Shown here: positions 16,941 through 24,478 of the stretch, in pieces | Layout: each line of letters begins with the position of its first letter | How positions within the stretch are numbered: the stretch's first letter is position 1 | Assembly (NCBI GenBank): GCA_001423545.1 | Contig: LMOK01000002.1 | Coordinates: 62,001-126,000, forward strand | DNA: 64,000 nt | Reading direction: 5' to 3' | Origin: Orlajensenia sp001423545 | GTDB lineage: Bacteria; Actinomycetota; Actinomycetes; Actinomycetales; Microbacteriaceae | The notes under the pieces: generated by a model | The model's database searches: none | What the model saw: the letters and a program-made list of their open reading frames with translations, nothing else | Told to the model about the DNA's origin: nothing | Program-made: the position numbers and the translations under genes

Positions 16941-17597
16941 TCAGGAAGCCGGGAGCGGCTCGGATGCCGCGGCAGGGGCCGCGAGAGCCCCCGGCGGCAG
17001 CCCCAGCGCGTGTTCGAGGGCGTCGGTGACGAGTCGTCCACGGGCAGCCGGGTCGCGGTACGACACCAGGCCCTGCGCGCTCAGGCCGTCGACCATGCCG
17101 AGCAGGTGCCAGGCGACGGCCTGTGGGTCGGATGCCGTGAACTCACCTGTGGAGCATCCGTCGTCGACGATGCCGAGCACGAGGTGCTGCCAGGCGTCCA
17201 TCTGCGCGCGCACGGCCGTGGCCAGCGGTGCGCTGCGCCGTCCGAGGCTCCAGCCGTCGAGCCAGACCGTGGTCACGTCGTCGCGCCCGGTCTCGATCAG
17301 CGTGTGGATGAGCGCGGCGAGTCGCTCCGTGGGGGAGGTGCACGGCTCGATGATGCCGGCGACCTCGGCCATCTCGGCGGCGACGACAGCGGTGAAGGTG
17401 TCGGCGACCAGTACTTCCATGTTCGGCTGGTAATGCGCGATCAGGGCCGGCGTCACTCCGACGCGAGCGGCGACGCTGCGCAGGGTCACCGCCCAGAGTC
17501 CGCCCTCGAGCGCGACGTCACGGGCGCCCGCGCGGATCTCGGCCGCGCGATCCTCGGCGCTCTTGCGCGCCGCTCGGGGCCGAACCGCTCTTGACAT
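16941..17597 (-). CDS. TetR/AcrR-family regulator of the agmatine deiminase operon
   Basis: This 218-residue repressor has an N-terminal HTH (residues about 12-60: RAAEIRAGARDVALEGG, TLRSVAARVGVTPALIAHYQ) and a BetI-like C-terminal ligand domain (EVAGIIEP...WLDGWSLGRR...WHLLGMVDGLSAQGL). ATG 17597 is preferred over GTG 17603 because GGGAGG lies five bases before it and overlaps the GTG. It is divergent from the agmatine deiminase-amidase operon, with a perfect palindrome between them, so it likely senses agmatine or a product. Confidence 0.88.
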   Translation of the reverse strand: MSRAVRPRAARKSAEDRAAEIRAGARDVALEGGLWAVTLRSVAARVGVTPALIAHYQPNMEVLVADTFTAVVAAEMAEVAGIIEPCTSPTERLAALIHTLIETGRDDVTTVWLDGWSLGRRSAPLATAVRAQMDAWQHLVLGIVDDGCSTGEFTASDPQAVAWHLLGMVDGLSAQGLVSYRDPAARGRLVTDALEHALGLPPGALAAPAAASEPLPAS

Positions 17598-17631
17598 CGT
17601 CACCTCCCGCTGGGTAGCCTCGTCCCCATCT

Positions 17632-17651
17632 TATTGATCGCACGATCAATA
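17632..17651. promoter_or_regulatory. Palindromic operator for the TetR regulator
   Basis: TATTGATCGCACGATCAATA is a perfect 9+2+9 palindrome placed 35 bp upstream of the regulator start and 51 bp before the deiminase start. Size and symmetry fit a TetR-family dimer site controlling both directions. Confidence 0.82.
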
Positions 17652-17656
17652 GCAAA

Positions 17657-17680
17657 CGATCACGATCACGATCACGATCA
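17657..17680. repeat. Four tandem CGATCA hexamers next to the operator
   Basis: Four exact copies of CGATCA are followed by CG. The unit equals the inner six bases of the operator half-site (CGATCAATA). The array lies between the palindrome and the deiminase start. Confidence 0.9.
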
Positions 17681-17701
17681 CGTGGCACTGGAGCTGAACG
17701 C

Positions 17702-18757
17702 ATGACCTGGTTGATGCCCCCCGAGACAGCTCCGCACGACCGTCTTTGGATGGCCTTCCCCGTTGCCGGGCTCACCATCGGCGAGTCCGAGGAGGAGCGC
17801 GAGGCCGCCCGTGCCGCCTGGGCCTCCGTCGCCCACGCCGTGCTCGACTTCGAGCCCGTGACGATGGTCGTCGACCCGTCCGCCGTCGAGGACGCGCGAC
17901 GGCACCTGAGGCCCGACGTCGAGATCGTCGTCGCCCCGCTCGACGACTTCTGGATGCGCGACTTCGGCCCCACCTTCGTGTTCGACGAGCAGGGGAGGCC
18001 CGGCGCCGTCGACTGGATCTTCAACGGATGGGGCGCCCCCGCTTGGGCGACCTGGGGGAAGGACCGCGAGATCGCCCGCTTCATCGCGGCTGAGACATCC
18101 GTTCCCGTCATCTCGTCGATGCTCGTGAACGAGGGCGGCGCCATCCACGTCGACGGCGAGGGCACCGTCATCATCACCGAGACGGTGCAGCTCGACCCGG
18201 GCCGCAACCCCTACGCCGACAAGGCGCGCGTCGAGGAGGAGCTGGCCCGCACCATCGGCGCGACCAAGGTCATCTGGCTGCCTCGCGGCCTCACCCGCGA
18301 CTACGAGGACTTCGGCACCCGCGGTCACGTCGACATGATCGCCACCATCCCGTCGCCCGGCGCGATCCTGCTGCACCAGCAGCCGAACCCCGCGCACCCC
18401 GACCACGCGGTGATGCGCGATCTGCGCGCCTTCCTCGAGACGACGACGGATGCCGCCGGCCGGTCGTGGACCATCATCGACCTGCCGGCACCCGCCCAGC
18501 TGGAGGACGATGAGGGCTTCGTCGACTACAACTACGTGAACCACGTGGTGGTCAACGGCGGCGTGATCGCCTGCGGCTTCGGCGACGACGAGGCCGATGC
18601 CCGCGCCCGTTCGATTCTCGAGGGCGCCTACCCGGGCCGCCGCGTCGTCACCGTCGACGCCCGCGAGATCTTCGCGCGCGGCGGCGGCATCCACTGCATC
18701 ACCCAGCAGCAGCCCGTCGGAGTCGCACGAGCAGTCGCGCGAGGATTGGCGCGATGA
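17702..18757 (+). CDS. aguA: Agmatine deiminase
   Basis: This 351-residue guanidine-group-modifying enzyme converts agmatine to N-carbamoylputrescine and ammonia. Family motifs are WMAFP (16-20), DDFWMRDFGPTFV, NEGGAIHVDGEGT, TRGHVDM and the catalytic Cys in GGGIHC (C332). The Asp, His and Cys catalytic set looks complete. It overlaps the downstream amidase by four bases (ATGA) and is divergent from the TetR regulator. No nitrilase-type AguB is nearby. Confidence 0.92.
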   Translation: MTWLMPPETAPHDRLWMAFPVAGLTIGESEEEREAARAAWASVAHAVLDFEPVTMVVDPSAVEDARRHLRPDVEIVVAPLDDFWMRDFGPTFVFDEQGRPGAVDWIFNGWGAPAWATWGKDREIARFIAAETSVPVISSMLVNEGGAIHVDGEGTVIITETVQLDPGRNPYADKARVEEELARTIGATKVIWLPRGLTRDYEDFGTRGHVDMIATIPSPGAILLHQQPNPAHPDHAVMRDLRAFLETTTDAAGRSWTIIDLPAPAQLEDDEGFVDYNYVNHVVVNGGVIACGFGDDEADARARSILEGAYPGRRVVTVDAREIFARGGGIHCITQQQPVGVARAVARGLAR

Positions 18758-20886
18758 CCTCGGGCGACGCGCGGGTGCCGTTCGACGTCGTCGAGGCGTC
18801 GATCGCCCAGCTCGGTGCCGCCCTGTCTTCTGGAGCCGTGACGAGCGTCGACCTGGTGGCCGCCTACCTCGACCGCATCGCCGCCTACGACAGGCAGGGC
18901 ATCAGGCTGAACGCCGTTCCGGTGTTGAACCCCGAGGCCTTCGCCGAAGCCCGTGCCTCGGACGAGCGGCGCGCCCGCGGCGAGGCCCGAGGACCGCTCG
19001 ACGGCATCCCGTACACCGCGAAGGACAGTTACAAGGCCCGCGGTCTCACCGTGGCAGCCGGCTCCCCCGCGTTCGAGAACCTCGTGGCGACGGATGACGC
19101 CTTCACCATCGCGCGACTGCGGGCGGCCGGCGCCGTGCTGCTCGGCCTGACGAACATGCCGCCGATGGCCAATGGCGGCATGCAGCGCGGCGTCTACGGC
19201 CGGGCCGAGAGCCCGTACAACCCCGAGTTCCTGGCCGCGGCCTTCGCCTCGGGCTCCTCGAACGGATCGGGCACGGCCACGGCCGCGAGCTTCGGAGCCT
19301 TCGGGCTCGGCGAGGAGACCTGGTCGAGCGGGCGCGCGCCTGCCTCCAACAACGCGCTCGTGGCGTACACGCCCTCGCGCGGGGTCATCTCGGTGCGCGG
19401 CAACTGGCCGCTCGTGCCCACGATGGACGTCGTCGTTCCGCACACCCGCACCGTCACCGACCTGCTCGCCGTGCTCGACGTGATCGTGGCCGACGACGCC
19501 GAGACGCGCGGCGACTTCTGGCGTGCTCAGCCGTGGATCGCCATTCCGGCGTCGTCGGAGGTGAGGCCGGATTCCTACGTCGGGCTGGTCGGACTGGTCG
19601 GGCGCGCGGATGCAGCTCCGGATGCCGCGCTGGCAGGCGCGCGCCTCGGCATCCCCCGCATGTATATCAACGCCGACCCCGAGGCCGGTACGGCTGAAGA
19701 CGGGGGGATCGGGGGCCCGACGGGTCGGCGCATCGAGACCCGCGCATCCGTCATCGCGCTCTGGGAAGCCGCCCGTCGCGACCTCGAGGCCGCCGGTGCC
19801 GAGGTCGTCGAGGTGGACTTCCCGGTGGTGTCGAACTACGAGGGCGACAGGCCGGGGGCACCCACCATCGCCACGCGCGGACTGGTGAGTGCCGAGTACC
19901 TGAAGCGCGAGATCGTCGACCTGTCGGTCTGGGCGTGGGACGACTTCCTCGCGGCCAACGGCGACCCCGTGATCGGCGGTGTCGCCGACGTCGACGGCGC
20001 GCTCATCTTCCCGCAGCCGCCGGGAGCCGTGGCCGATCGCTACACGGGCTTCGACGACGACATCGCCGACTACCCCGACTTCGCGCGGGAGCACCCGTCG
20101 GGGTCGCTCACCGACATCCCGCTGCTCGAGAGCGGCCTGCGCGGTCTCGAGGAGACCCGGCGCATCGACCTCGAGGAGTGGATGGCCGATCTCGGCCTCG
20201 ACGCCGTGGTGTTCCCCGCCGTCGCCGACGTCGGGCCAGCCGACACGGACGTGAACGAGGAATCGGCCGACCGAGGCTGGCGCAACGGCACCTGGGTGGC
20301 CAACGGCAACCTGGTTCCGCGGCACCTCGGCATCCCGACGGTGACGGTGCCGATGGGCATCATGGCCGACATCGGCATGCCCGTCGGCCTGACGTTCGCC
20401 GGAGCCGCGTACTCCGACACGGCGTTGCTGCGGCTCGCCGCCGCGTTCGAGGCGACGGGTGCGCCCGGATCGCGACGGGTGGCTCCCGGGCGGACGCCCG
20501 CGCTTCCCGGCCGGGCGATCGATGCGGTGACGGATGCCGCTGCCCCTGCCGCTTCCACCGCGGATGCCGCTGCTCTGGCCGGCGCCCCGAGCCTCGTGCT
20601 TGAGGCCGAGGCGCTGCCGCCCGAGGGTGGACGCGTCGAGGTCGTCGTGCGCGGGTCGTTCGCGGCGCCAGCCGGCTTCGAGACGCTCACGATCTCGGTG
20701 GATGGAGCGCCGGCGGCCGTCGATGTCGATGGCACCGCCTTCAGCGCCCACGTCTCGGTCGACGAGGAGTCGCACGCGGTGCGGCACAGTGTGTGGCGCG
20801 AGCCCTACGGATCGATGGTCGTCGCGGTGCTGCGTGATGCGGCCGATACTGCGGTGGGGGCGATGGTGAGCGTGGGCGGAATCTAG
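18754..20886 (+). CDS. Amidase-signature (AS) family hydrolase with C-terminal extension
   Basis: This 710-residue enzyme has the Ser-cisSer-Lys triad of the amidase signature family: K90 (IPYTAKDSYK), S168 (GSSNGSG) and nucleophile S192 (TWSSGRAP), with S168 and S192 24 apart as usual. The typical GGSIR segment is altered to WSSGR. The amidase domain ends near residue 575. An Ala-rich linker and a beta-rich domain of about 110 residues follow, absent from standard amidases. Translational coupling to agmatine deiminase suggests it acts on N-carbamoylputrescine or a related amide. The substrate is an inference. No signal peptide is visible. Confidence 0.85.
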   Translation: MTSGDARVPFDVVEASIAQLGAALSSGAVTSVDLVAAYLDRIAAYDRQGIRLNAVPVLNPEAFAEARASDERRARGEARGPLDGIPYTAKDSYKARGLTVAAGSPAFENLVATDDAFTIARLRAAGAVLLGLTNMPPMANGGMQRGVYGRAESPYNPEFLAAAFASGSSNGSGTATAASFGAFGLGEETWSSGRAPASNNALVAYTPSRGVISVRGNWPLVPTMDVVVPHTRTVTDLLAVLDVIVADDAETRGDFWRAQPWIAIPASSEVRPDSYVGLVGLVGRADAAPDAALAGARLGIPRMYINADPEAGTAEDGGIGGPTGRRIETRASVIALWEAARRDLEAAGAEVVEVDFPVVSNYEGDRPGAPTIATRGLVSAEYLKREIVDLSVWAWDDFLAANGDPVIGGVADVDGALIFPQPPGAVADRYTGFDDDIADYPDFAREHPSGSLTDIPLLESGLRGLEETRRIDLEEWMADLGLDAVVFPAVADVGPADTDVNEESADRGWRNGTWVANGNLVPRHLGIPTVTVPMGIMADIGMPVGLTFAGAAYSDTALLRLAAAFEATGAPGSRRVAPGRTPALPGRAIDAVTDAAAPAASTADAAALAGAPSLVLEAEALPPEGGRVEVVVRGSFAAPAGFETLTISVDGAPAAVDVDGTAFSAHVSVDEESHAVRHSVWREPYGSMVVAVLRDAADTAVGAMVSVGGI

Positions 20887-20903
20887 CAGCGGCAACCCGA
20901 GTA

Positions 20904-21010
20904 CCCGCTCGGTGAGGGCCGGACGAAGTCCGCGGTCGAAGCGCACCAGAGGCTGCGGTCTCGTCTGGTGCGCTTCGGGCGGTCGCTCCGCTCGGCGCTC
21001 AGCGAGCGGG
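20904..21010. repeat. Long imperfect palindrome between converging genes
   Basis: Two arms of about 47 bp face each other. The inner part GAAGCGCACCAGA matches exactly and the outer part starts CCCGCTCG. The right arm contains the stop codon of the minus-strand lipoprotein gene. It belongs to the palindrome group seen at 28823, 46151 and 59487 and probably acts as a bidirectional terminator. Confidence 0.8.
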
Positions 21011-22834
21011 AGGGCCACCCATCTCGCTCGTCTGCTCTCCCGCCACTGCAGTGCCGGCCGTTGAGCCGTCGACGGTCACCGTGTACGTCTGGCCGTTCAC
21101 GATGTCGGCCGAGGAGTAGACCACGGAGGCGAAGTTCTTCGTGGCGGTGAACTCGGCGACCACGGTGCCGTCGTCGGCCGTCACGGTCACGGCGCTGCCC
21201 GCGCCGTGACTCGAGTCGAGGGTGGCCGAGAACGACGCCTGGTCGGCGTCGGCATCCGGAGCCACGACCATGCCGGCGCTGCCGACCGCCAGAAGCGACC
21301 CGCCGCTGATGGCGAAGCTGCCGTCGACGTCGAGCGCGCCGTTTCCGCTGCCGGTCGGGCCGTTCACGACCACGGTGCCGCCGGTCATCGATGCCGAGCC
21401 GTTGGAGTCGAGGCCGTCGCCCTCGGAGTTCACCGTGAGGGTTCCGCCCGAGATGGTGAGGGTCATGTCGCCGATCGCAGCGGTGTCTGTCGAGTCCGTC
21501 GCGGCGGCGTCATCTGCCGCGGCATCGGCCGCGGCGGCCGCCTCCTCGGCTGCGGCATCGGCGGCCTGATCGGGCCCGCCTCCCATCGGTCCGCCGCCCA
21601 TCTCGCCGCCTCCGCTGCCGTCGGACACGTTCACGCCGTCGTCGCTGGCCGTCACCGAGGTCGTGCCGCCGGCGACCGAAATCTCGGAGCTCTCGAGCCC
21701 CTCGTAGGACTGCGAGATGGTGAGGGCGCCGTCGGAGACGAGCAGGGCGGTGTCCGCGTGCACGCCGTCGTCGCCCGTGGCGAGACTGACGGCGCCCCCG
21801 GCGATGTGCACGGCGGTGTCGGAGTGCACGGCGTCGTCGGCCGCGTCGACGGTGACGTCGCCGCCGCCGAGCACGATGATGGCGCCGGCCTTGACGCCCT
21901 TCGCCGAGGCGTCGTCGGCCACGGTCTGGTCGGCGCCTCCGCCGGCCGTCACCTCGAGCGAGCCGCCCGTCGTCACGACGTCGGTGGTGGCCGAGAGGCC
22001 GTCGCCCGTCGCATCGACAGTGACAGCGCCGCCCTCGATGGCGATGTAGCCGCGCGTGGAGTCCTCGTCGTTGTCGCTCTTCAGGCCGTCGCCGCCCGCC
22101 GTCACCGCGATGGTGCCGTCGAGGATCACGAGGTGGTCCTGGCCGCGGATGCCGTCGTCGGCCGCCGCGACGGTGATGTCGCCACCGGCGATCACGAGGC
22201 CGTCCTTCGACGAGATGCCGTCGTTGCCGCTGCCGGTCACGTCGAGCGCGCCGGTTCCGGTGACGGTGAGGTCGGCCGCGCTCGACAGGGCTGCGACGGG
22301 GGTGTCGGCATCCGCGTCGGCGTAGCTCGCGGCATCCGTCAGCGTGTTCGTCGAACCGTCGGCCAGGATGACGACGGCCTCGTCGGCGGCCACGATGCTG
22401 ATCGCGGACCCCGTCGAACTGGTGATGTCGACGCCGTCGAGCACGAGCTTCACCTGCCCGTCGCCGGTGCTGTTCACCACGACCTGGCCATCGGTGAGCG
22501 TTCCGCTGAGGTGGTAGATGCCGGCGTCGGAGATCGTGACGGTGTCGCTCTCGTCGTCGAGGTCGATGGCTGTGGCGTCTGCCTCGCTCCACGCGGCGTC
22601 GTCGGCGCTGTCGTCTGCGGTGGTGTGGGTCTTCTGGTTGGCGGCGAGCACCTCGGCTGCAGTCTGCGTGACGTCGACGGATGCCGTGGGCACGAGGTCG
22701 GCTGTGGTCTCGCTGGTGCCGGTCGTGCTCGACCCGCTGCCGGTCTCGGCGTCGGTCGAGGTGACGGCGCAGCCGGCGAGCACGAGGCCCCCGGCGAGGA
22801 TGGGGACGAGGAGGAAGTAGGTGGGGGATCGCAT
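20999..22834 (-). CDS. Beta-helical carbohydrate-binding lipoprotein (Cthe_2159/DUF4353-like)
   Basis: This 611-residue exported lipoprotein has a signal peptide ending in the lipobox LAGC (C22), then a Ser/Thr/Asp linker. Residues about 90-440 and 480-560 consist of short beta-helix rungs such as GGDITVAAADDGIRGQD and GGAVTVDATGDGLSA. A Gly/Met-rich loop (GGGEMGGGPMGGGP) and an Ala/Asp-rich low-complexity stretch lie near 405-450. The Cthe_2159 family binds acidic polysaccharides. Here it follows VTC and DUF4956 genes on the same strand (15-bp gap), the usual partners of this family. It very likely acts on the outer membrane face or in the wall. Confidence 0.85.
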   Translation of the reverse strand: MRSPTYFLLVPILAGGLVLAGCAVTSTDAETGSGSSTTGTSETTADLVPTASVDVTQTAAEVLAANQKTHTTADDSADDAAWSEADATAIDLDDESDTVTISDAGIYHLSGTLTDGQVVVNSTGDGQVKLVLDGVDITSSTGSAISIVAADEAVVILADGSTNTLTDAASYADADADTPVAALSSAADLTVTGTGALDVTGSGNDGISSKDGLVIAGGDITVAAADDGIRGQDHLVILDGTIAVTAGGDGLKSDNDEDSTRGYIAIEGGAVTVDATGDGLSATTDVVTTGGSLEVTAGGGADQTVADDASAKGVKAGAIIVLGGGDVTVDAADDAVHSDTAVHIAGGAVSLATGDDGVHADTALLVSDGALTISQSYEGLESSEISVAGGTTSVTASDDGVNVSDGSGGGEMGGGPMGGGPDQAADAAAEEAAAAADAAADDAAATDSTDTAAIGDMTLTISGGTLTVNSEGDGLDSNGSASMTGGTVVVNGPTGSGNGALDVDGSFAISGGSLLAVGSAGMVVAPDADADQASFSATLDSSHGAGSAVTVTADDGTVVAEFTATKNFASVVYSSADIVNGQTYTVTVDGSTAGTAVAGEQTSEMGGPPAR

Positions 22835-22849
22835 GATGGCTCCTGGAGG

Positions 22850-23770
22850 TCAGGCCGCGTCGGACGCGGAGGTGGGGAGGGTCTGGATGGTCTGCGTGGT
22901 CGGGAGGGACGGATGCTGGCCGCGCGCGGCTGCCGCGGTGAAGTGCCGGCGCAGCACCTGCGTCCACTTGTTCGACGGCAGGTCGGGGCGGAGGGCGGCG
23001 AGTCCAGTGCCGAACTTCGACACCGTGTCCGGTCTGTGCCCATGCCGCCAGAGTGCGCGGTCGAGGCTGCCCGTCGCGCGTCCCGACTTGGTCTCGACGA
23101 TCACCGAGGCGGGAGTGCGCAGGCGTCGCGGGACGAGGCCGGCGCCCTCATCGAGCCACTCCAGGTCGACGTCGATGGTGGCGCGGCTCTCGTCGCGCCC
23201 GGCTCGCGCCGGAAGCAGCAGCGTGGTGCGGCGGTAACGGGTGATGAGCGTCGGGGCGAGCGTCGACCACTCGCCGTCGGCGACGCCGGAGTCGCCGAGC
23301 ACGCTGCTCGTGTAGGCGAGGCCATCGGCGGTGAGCCTGTCGTGGTCGGCGGGGTCGTACTCGAGGCGGTCCTTCACGGTGAGGCTGCGCCCGCCGCGGG
23401 TCTTCACCTCGAGGAAGGTGGCGCCCGAGTCCAGGTAGGAGCGGGTGCGCACCTTGAATCTACGGCGGCGACCGCGGGCGGCCAGGTGGAATGCGATGAG
23501 CTCGGGGGTGTCGAAGTACACCGACTCATAGGCGGCCGAACGGATTCCGGAGGGTATGCCATTCGCGGCATGCATCTCGTGTGGCCCTGCAGGAGTCTCG
23601 AATTCCAGCACGCGGGTGTCGTCATCGAGGTCGGCCAGCACCTCGCCGAGGTCGGCGAGAGGCAGCATGTACTTGCGGTCGACTCGGGTCTGCAGTTCGG
23701 CGCGCTCGGTGAGCTCGCCGAGGGTGACGGGCGGAAGAGCGGTGATGGTGGCGAGGGCCGTGCCGGTCAT
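22850..23770 (-). CDS. VTC-domain (polyphosphate-polymerase-like) protein
   Basis: This 306-residue soluble protein has the VTC tunnel fold: RVDRKYMLP near the start, SVYFDTPEL, KVRTRSYLD, FLEVKTRGGR, TVKDRLEY, TIDVDLEWL and VIVETKS. These supply the basic and acidic residues that bind nucleotide, phosphate and metal in yeast Vtc4. The start overlaps the DUF4956 stop (ATGA). Unlike eukaryotic VTC subunits it has no SPX or membrane domain; the membrane part is presumably the neighbouring DUF4956 protein. True polyphosphate synthesis is not proven for bacterial members. Confidence 0.88.
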   Translation of the reverse strand: MTGTALATITALPPVTLGELTERAELQTRVDRKYMLPLADLGEVLADLDDDTRVLEFETPAGPHEMHAANGIPSGIRSAAYESVYFDTPELIAFHLAARGRRRRFKVRTRSYLDSGATFLEVKTRGGRSLTVKDRLEYDPADHDRLTADGLAYTSSVLGDSGVADGEWSTLAPTLITRYRRTTLLLPARAGRDESRATIDVDLEWLDEGAGLVPRRLRTPASVIVETKSGRATGSLDRALWRHGHRPDTVSKFGTGLAALRPDLPSNKWTQVLRRHFTAAAARGQHPSLPTTQTIQTLPTSASDAA

Positions 23771-24369
23771 CGGGTCACCGCCAGCTCGTCGCGGCGAGCG
23801 ACGGTCGAGCCTGCCGCATCCGTCGACGAGGTACGCAGCTGGTAGCGCACATTGACGGAGGTGGTGTCGTTGACCAGATCGAGCTCCTCGACCTTCACGC
23901 CGTGCACCTTCGCGTCGAGCAGCTGCTCGAGGTGGGCGATGAGCGCCGGCTCGGAGGCGATGGCGCGGTCGAGAACGACCAGCTCCTGGCGGTAGCGGGC
24001 GAACAGGCGCGGGTGGTCGCCGATGAAGAGAACGACCATGACGAGGCCCATCAGCGCGAAGGTGAGCCAGTCGAAGTTGATGCTGAGGCCAGCGATGAGG
24101 CCGAGCGCGAGCGAAGCGAAGTAGTAGGCGACCTCGTGCTGCTCGATCTCGCGCGAACGCAGCCTGATGATCGAGAGAACACCGAACAGGCCGAGACCGA
24201 GGCCGGCGCCGATGGCTGTCGAGCCGAGGATCATCGAGACGGCGAGGACGCCCACGTTGACGCCGAGGAAGGCGACGACGAGGTCGCGGCGGCGGTGGCG
24301 TGGGAAGTAGATGCCGAAGGTCAGGACGCCGATGGCGATCAGGTCGATGGCGATGGTGATGGCTTGCAT
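23767..24369 (-). CDS. DUF4956 integral membrane protein
   Basis: This 200-residue protein has about four transmembrane helices (residues 5-22, 30-48, 50-70 and 85-115) and a cytoplasmic C-terminal domain of about 80 residues. The conserved LFGVLSIIRLRSREI stretch and VAYYFASLALGL identify the DUF4956 family. It is the first gene of the DUF4956-VTC-Cthe_2159 trio and overlaps the VTC gene by four bases. It may form the membrane channel or anchor through which the VTC product is moved. That is inference. Confidence 0.87.
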   Translation of the reverse strand: MQAITIAIDLIAIGVLTFGIYFPRHRRRDLVVAFLGVNVGVLAVSMILGSTAIGAGLGLGLFGVLSIIRLRSREIEQHEVAYYFASLALGLIAGLSINFDWLTFALMGLVMVVLFIGDHPRLFARYRQELVVLDRAIASEPALIAHLEQLLDAKVHGVKVEELDLVNDTTSVNVRYQLRTSSTDAAGSTVARRDELAVTR

Positions 24370-24440
24370 GCGGATGCTCCAGGGGTCTCGGTGTGTGTCC
24401 GAGTTCCATCAAGCCGGATGCGCCTATGGCGACCCTTGCC

Positions 24441-24457
24441 GGGGCTGACGGAGCCCC
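24441..24457. terminator. Hairpin between nuclease-helicase gene and DUF4956 operon
   Basis: GGGGCT and AGCCCC flank the loop GACGG, downstream of the nuclease-helicase stop on the minus strand. There is no T-run, so termination efficiency is uncertain. Confidence 0.45.
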
Positions 24458-24478
24458 TGTGCGTTCGCTATGCGGTCG

